This document shows, in pieces, positions 34,401 to 37,219 of a stretch of DNA of 37,219 nt. The position numbers were made by a program, and so were the translations under genes. The first letter of the stretch is position 1. Each line of letters opens with the position of its first letter. This DNA is from Prevotellaceae bacterium (GTDB taxonomy: Bacteria; Bacteroidota; Bacteroidia; Bacteroidales; Bacteroidaceae): contig JAJPYQ010000002.1 in NCBI GenBank assembly GCA_021204865.1, positions 1-37,219 of the forward strand, given 5' to 3'. The notes under the pieces were generated by a model. The model was not told the origin of the DNA. It saw nothing but the letters and a program-made list of their open reading frames with translations, and did no database searches.

Positions 34401-35058
34401 TGTACAAGCTGTCCTGCGCATTGAAGAGCTCCAAGTCTGAGCCTATAACCAAAGCCCAGTCAACCTGATACTCATAATCACTGACATCGTCAGGGTTTAC
34501 CATAAATATACCAATGTTGGTGTCCAGAGAATTGCCTTGATAGTCAACATCGACATTGTTTGGCATCCAAGCCATCAGCCAAAGGGCGTATTCGTAATTG
34601 GTGTCATCCTCAGTCAGGTTGTTGATACCATAGTAGGGGTCATCAGCAGCCGAGCGAATGAGCAGGTAGCCATTTTCTGAGTCGATGAACTCGAACATCC
34701 TGCCCTCCGTTGTGTTCTTGCTCTGCCAGTCAGTGTACACGTCGGGGGCGGAGTCGCGGAACAGATAGTGGTCGTGGCTTGCTTGTGCGGAATAGAACAT
34801 CCAGCAATTCTCGCTCTGCAACTGGAAGTCCCAAGTATAAGCCATATTAATGTCTGCGGTGAGGCAGGCATGCGTGTTCCAAGTAGTGCCGCCAGTGAGG
34901 TACTTCTGCTGCCCCACGTGGTAGAACACACCTTGGCAGTTCTCCGTCGGGATGTCAGCCACCTTCGTGGTGTACTTCACCGACGGCTCGGTCCATTGCG
35001 CATTAATGCTCAGGCAAGAGAGCAAGAGCGCACACATAAAAAGTAACTTCTTCTTCAT
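31456..35058 (-). CDS. 1200-residue secreted multi-module protein with a Por-type C-terminal tail
   Basis: A signal peptide (residues 1-20, CALLLSCLSINA) is followed by a beta-rich region (about 40-190), three related jelly-roll-like modules at about 280-446, 610-797 and 955-1150, and helical linkers at 455-600 and 800-940. The modules share the pattern of an N-P/NADF start, a GxYxL/IxxxAxxR core and an end such as VDNFKLF, GDFNLYYYG or DDFALFYLG. The last 28 residues (SIYDLSGRKV, then KGIYIVNGKKVVIK) form a short type IX/Por tail. No catalytic domain was recognised; carbohydrate binding is inferred from the fold pattern. PorU and PorV in the window would serve its export. Confidence 0.8.
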   Translation of the reverse strand: MKKKLLFMCALLLSCLSINAQWTEPSVKYTTKVADIPTENCQGVFYHVGQQKYLTGGTTWNTHACLTADINMAYTWDFQLQSENCWMFYSAQASHDHYLFRDSAPDVYTDWQSKNTTEGRMFEFIDSENGYLLIRSAADDPYYGINNLTEDDTNYEYALWLMAWMPNNVDVDYQGNSLDTNIGIFMVNPDDVSDYEYQVDWALVIGSDLELFNAQDSLYNRMMDGVNAGMEESVLDPYATYLTSEDLGAIREAYAAVDELVIEYALGNSSEDNAIEVTSKYIVNPTIEGDRDAEPDGWVDTYGNMLIQNNATYVLYDPELGKTTDYGLDNFSQNWRSDLDVSLEASDLHQVISDLPEGRYILQADCLGTTGSEDHPVSGVALYAISAEIRYETQVNEGLVYGGSGLGYPQRVQVDVIHVGGDLTIGFGFEPGWARWIAVDNFKLFSAGSVDDPGALALEAQTHLATQYVEGWEDETYYYSEASYGALSDEVDKCNDLLAGNDDDACLAEVNVLVALINTVKEEITAYPQLLALLEQVEKDQETFEKILPDLSASLGDMFDTYQYAYEDKSASAEDISEWVEAYEPFIVDAIREAMESGSVTSDNPLDVTRLCSNADFSSGVSDWDFSSDTGNQGSYSPVADTEETVYTVEVFESAFSCLQTLENMPAGQYKLTAKAFYRTAGYDDAYDEYTAGSADILTKLVVAGSTAPVVNIMDGLVEASEIPYTGYYYLTNYPTMWLPNDMQSATYAFSTSDTYDCSVSGYLISDGDLTFGIRNDGTVETSAWSIWGDFNLYYYGASSSALYEQLQVLMDEAEALDKTASVVAEASEKIEDALTYGGTMTESSSIEDLTAAIEQLQEAMDYANECIDLVTELETEYGLYSERMYSYTDDDGNSLSSDEAYPALIAEIDDAIGNEQFESKAKIEEWLERLVAGWPAYVQYDLLGSTIDNPGDISAAIINPSFDQGTNTTNGETTGWTFSYEGDHYGYSNSTQYEGSGYAYEAWNVTSFDMHQTIQGLAQGYYRITVNALYRAGANSDALAQAYFDDPDEAMDVDLYADKSTVPVASVYQAGLEESTDDAQVSYTHDGVTYYVPNTMITASDFFAEGLYVNTLDVYLEEGQDLTIGLRLARNVVTYNWLVFDDFALFYLGDGEENMPEAVESVPEQADATAQSIYDLSGRKVSKAQKGIYIVNGKKVVIK

Positions 35059-35157
35059 AGTTAGTTAGATGGTTAGTTAATAGATGTTCGTGTATACTTA
35101 TTGGTTTTCCAGCAAAATAGCCTCTGCCACACACGCTTATAAGCTTCAGGCAGCTCG

Positions 35158-35187
35158 CAAAGTTAACAATAATTATAATCTATCCAA
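35158..35187 (-). promoter_or_regulatory. promoter of the large secreted-protein gene
   Basis: TAACTTTG (35165-35158) lies 19 nt downstream of TTG (35187-35185) on the minus strand. The leader is about 95 nt. Confidence 0.82.
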
Positions 35188-35222
35188 CCCTACCCTCACT
35201 TTTTTCTTCCTCAAGCCCCAAC

Positions 35223-36776
35223 TTAGCAGTCCTTAGCCTCGGCTATCTGCCACTCCCCAAGGCTGCGGGTCTCGGAGCTGAAGCACACGCCTATTTTGAA
35301 GAGCTTACGCCCATCGGCACTGAAGGGCAGCATATAGCCCTTCTCGTCTATCTGCCTCAGGGCAGCCTCCGCAGGCGTGTCCACCTTAAGCTCCATCACG
35401 TAGACATAGTCCCCCGTCTGCACCACCACGTCCATCCTGCCCCTCGAGGTCGCCCGCTCCACCTGAGTGATGAAGCCCAGCACCCGGAACACCAGGCTCA
35501 TAGAGTTCTGGAAGTACAGCTCAAGCTCTCCCGCTATGCGGTAGTCGCTGTCGTCGAACAGGGTCTTAAGCAGCCCGAGGAAGCCCTCAGGGTTGCCGCT
35601 CCTTACCTCCTTGTAGAAGCTGCTTATGAAGTCCCCTCTGCCTCTGTTAACATCAACATAAAGAGGAAGCAGAGCCTTCGTGAAGCCTTCCTCCACCTCA
35701 CGGTTCGGGAAGCAGAGCGAGTACTCGTTCAGCCCAGGGTCGTAGTCCTTTATTGTCAGGTAGCCGCTCTGGTAGAGGATGGCCACAGGGGAGGTCTTGA
35801 AGGACTCCACTCCCTTCAGCCTCTCCGGACTCGCCTGAGCGCCGTCCAAGTCACGCAGGTCGTAGTCCTTGTCCCTAAGCATTCGCAGAAGGAACGACGG
35901 CGTGCCAGTCTCGAACCAGTAGCTGTCAAAATCATGCTTCGCCAACGAGCTTATCACGCTGAAAGGATTGTACATAGCCGCACCACATTTCGCAAAGTGG
36001 TAGCCGTCGTACTGCTCCCTGAGCTTGGCGCAAGCTTCGTCGTAGGTCATCTTCCTAAGCCTCGCCAGCTCCCTTATCGACTCGTCGAAGCAGCTGTGCA
36101 GCTCCTTCTCGGTTATGCCGCATATCTCAGCGTAATCGTCGTCCATGGAGACATCGTTCAGGTTGTTCAGGTCGCTGAAGACGCTCAGGCGGCTGAACCT
36201 TGTCACGCCCGTGAGGAAGGCGAAGCGGATGTACCTGTCCTGCGCCTTCAGCACCGAGTAGAACGCCCGCAGCTGGGAGCGGAACTTGTCGTGAAGCTCC
36301 TCGTTGTCCAGCGTCTCCAAGAGGGGCTTGTCATACTCGTCAACAAGTATCACCACACCCTGCCCAGTCTGCTCGCACGCCCTGCGCACGATGCCCTCAA
36401 GCCTCGCCTGCGGGCTAAGCTCCTTGGACTCCGTCCCGTACACCTTCTCCCACTGCGTAAGCGTCAGGTCAAGGCGTTCCTCCAACGCCTCAGGGCGGCT
36501 GTAGTCCTGCACTGTCAGGTCGAGGTGCAGCACGGGATGCCTCGTCCAATCCTTCTCAAGCCGCTCCACGGCAAGCCCCTCGAACAGCTCCCTCTTGCCC
36601 CTGAAGTACGCTTCGAACGTCGTCAAGAGCAGAGACTTGCCGAAGCGGCGAGGCCGCGAGAGGAAGTAATACTTCCCAGTGGACAGCAGCCTGTACATCA
36701 GCGCCGTCTTGTCGACGTAGACGTAGCCGTCTTTCCTCAGGCTCTCGAAGTCTTGTATTCCAATCGGGTATTTCAT
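35223..36776 (-). CDS. AAA-ATPase-like / PD-(D/E)XK (DUF1703) protein
   Basis: A 517-residue protein. The N-terminal part (MKYPIGIQDFESLRKDGYVY, then VDKTALMYRLL) carries a Walker A-like RPRRFGKSLL near residue 40 and a Walker B-like VVILVDEYDKPLLE; the C-terminus has a PD-(D/E)XK-type site, RGRMDVVVQTGDYVYVMELK. This two-domain family is highly multiplied in Bacteroidetes genomes and its job is unknown. ATG at 36776 matches the family start; the frame is open 18 codons further, into the promoter. No partner gene is adjacent. Confidence 0.9.
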   Translation of the reverse strand: MKYPIGIQDFESLRKDGYVYVDKTALMYRLLSTGKYYFLSRPRRFGKSLLLTTFEAYFRGKRELFEGLAVERLEKDWTRHPVLHLDLTVQDYSRPEALEERLDLTLTQWEKVYGTESKELSPQARLEGIVRRACEQTGQGVVILVDEYDKPLLETLDNEELHDKFRSQLRAFYSVLKAQDRYIRFAFLTGVTRFSRLSVFSDLNNLNDVSMDDDYAEICGITEKELHSCFDESIRELARLRKMTYDEACAKLREQYDGYHFAKCGAAMYNPFSVISSLAKHDFDSYWFETGTPSFLLRMLRDKDYDLRDLDGAQASPERLKGVESFKTSPVAILYQSGYLTIKDYDPGLNEYSLCFPNREVEEGFTKALLPLYVDVNRGRGDFISSFYKEVRSGNPEGFLGLLKTLFDDSDYRIAGELELYFQNSMSLVFRVLGFITQVERATSRGRMDVVVQTGDYVYVMELKVDTPAEAALRQIDEKGYMLPFSADGRKLFKIGVCFSSETRSLGEWQIAEAKDC

Positions 36777-36799
36777 AGCAGACTGTTGTTTCTCGCGGG

Positions 36800-36831
36800 C
36801 TAAGGTACACATTTTATCAAAGCAAAGCAAA
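36800..36831 (-). promoter_or_regulatory. promoter of the DUF1703-type gene
   Basis: TACCTTAG (36807-36800) lies 20 nt downstream of TTTG (36831-36828), a slightly imperfect Bacteroidetes promoter about 24 nt before the ATG. Three CTTTG words in a row leave the exact -33 element uncertain. Confidence 0.6.
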
Positions 36832-36894
36832 GGAATTCAGCGGCAACCCCTAAGGCATCGCAGAGGCAACTTCTTTGCACCCTTTGCCAACAAA

Positions 36895-37201
36895 GAACCC
36901 CCAGAGGGGGTTGCCTATGGCGAGGCTCGGAAACCCCGACTTAATAGTCGCGGCTATCCCTCTTCCTACCCCTTCGGGGTGGTATAGGAAGCAAGCTGCT
37001 CTTCTCTCACTTGCACGAGCGTTCAATAAGAGTAGCCGTGGGGTGAGGGAGAACCCCCAGAGGGGGTTGCCTATGGCGAGGCTCGGCTGCGTTCGGAAGA
37101 GTCAGCAAGCTGCTCTTCTCTCACTTGCACGAGCGTTCAATACGAGTAGCCGTGGGGTGAGGGAGAACCCCCAGAGGGGGTTCAATACGAGTAGCCGTGG
37201 G
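36895..37201. repeat. nested direct repeats and palindromes at the right edge
   Basis: A 36-nt block starting GAACCCCCAGAGGGGGTT recurs exactly (36895-36930 and 37051-37086). A 78-nt block recurs with one mismatch at a 114-nt offset (36991-37068 and 37105-37182). A third partial copy of its TTCAATACGAGTAGCCGTGG part follows at 37181-37200. A small hairpin GTTTGC-TTCC-GCAAAC ends the window. No gene is supportable here. Confidence 0.88.
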
Positions 37202-37219
37202 TTTGCTTCCGCAAACCAA

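Overview
The window looks like chromosomal DNA from a Bacteroidales bacterium, most likely a G+C-rich member of the Prevotellaceae or a neighbouring family. The evidence is the type IX secretion genes porU and porV next to ispF (the order I recall from Porphyromonas), Bacteroidetes promoters of the form TTG-N19/20-TAnnTTTG, the rplM-rpsI-rpsB-tsf order, a BT_3928-type DoxX protein beside tpiA, and secreted proteins with a Por-type C-terminal tail. I see no tRNA, rRNA, integrase or transposase. The species is not determined.

Left edge (1-2760, plus strand): the tail of an unidentified gene, a nitrilase-family amidase, a 22-nt repeat array, a long rod-shaped structured RNA with its own promoter and terminator (6S/Bacteroidales-1-like), a 43-residue lipoprotein gene, and a beta-propeller lipoprotein whose leader and signal peptide are a tandem copy of that small gene. 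A strong hairpin closes the region and is shared with the converging rhamnose operon.

From 2778 to the right edge every gene is on the minus strand. In order of increasing coordinate: rhaB-rhaA-rhaT (L-rhamnose kinase, isomerase and transporter); the operon FAH-family protein-porU-porV-ispF; the ribosomal operon rplM-rpsI-rpsB-tsf with a structured gap before rpsB; the operon DUF1599-DoxX-tpiA-SPOR; an M23/LysM wall peptidase; the operon queD-queE-folE-proBA-small membrane protein, in which proB and proA are fused into one P5CS-like polypeptide; a GH105-DUF4861 protein with a GH109-like oxidoreductase-fold glycosidase; an AAA ATPase plus HNH nuclease pair resembling Septu (PtuA/PtuB); a 1200-residue secreted protein with three related beta-rich modules and a type IX tail; and an AAA/PD-(D/E)XK protein of the DUF1703 type.

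Two things stand out. First, the ATPase-HNH pair lies between two 46-bp direct repeats (43/46 identical), each carrying a TATCTTTG promoter element, so the pair looks like a cassette placed at, or copied with, a promoter. Second, the gaps after operon ends carry tandem arrays of 22-24-nt units whose sequence differs by locus while the period stays nearly constant. Two arrays bracketing the porU operon begin with the same 49 nt and then switch to different 23-nt units. A separate class of palindrome-rich spacer recurs near 20.8-21.2 kb, 31.1-31.4 kb and 36.9-37.2 kb.

Functionally the window joins sugar use (rhamnose entry; GH105 could supply rhamnogalacturonan or other unsaturated uronyl products), type IX export (PorU/PorV plus one probable cargo), translation and central housekeeping, preQ0/queuosine precursor synthesis, and a probable anti-phage module. 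All assignments come from reading motifs by eye; no searches were run.
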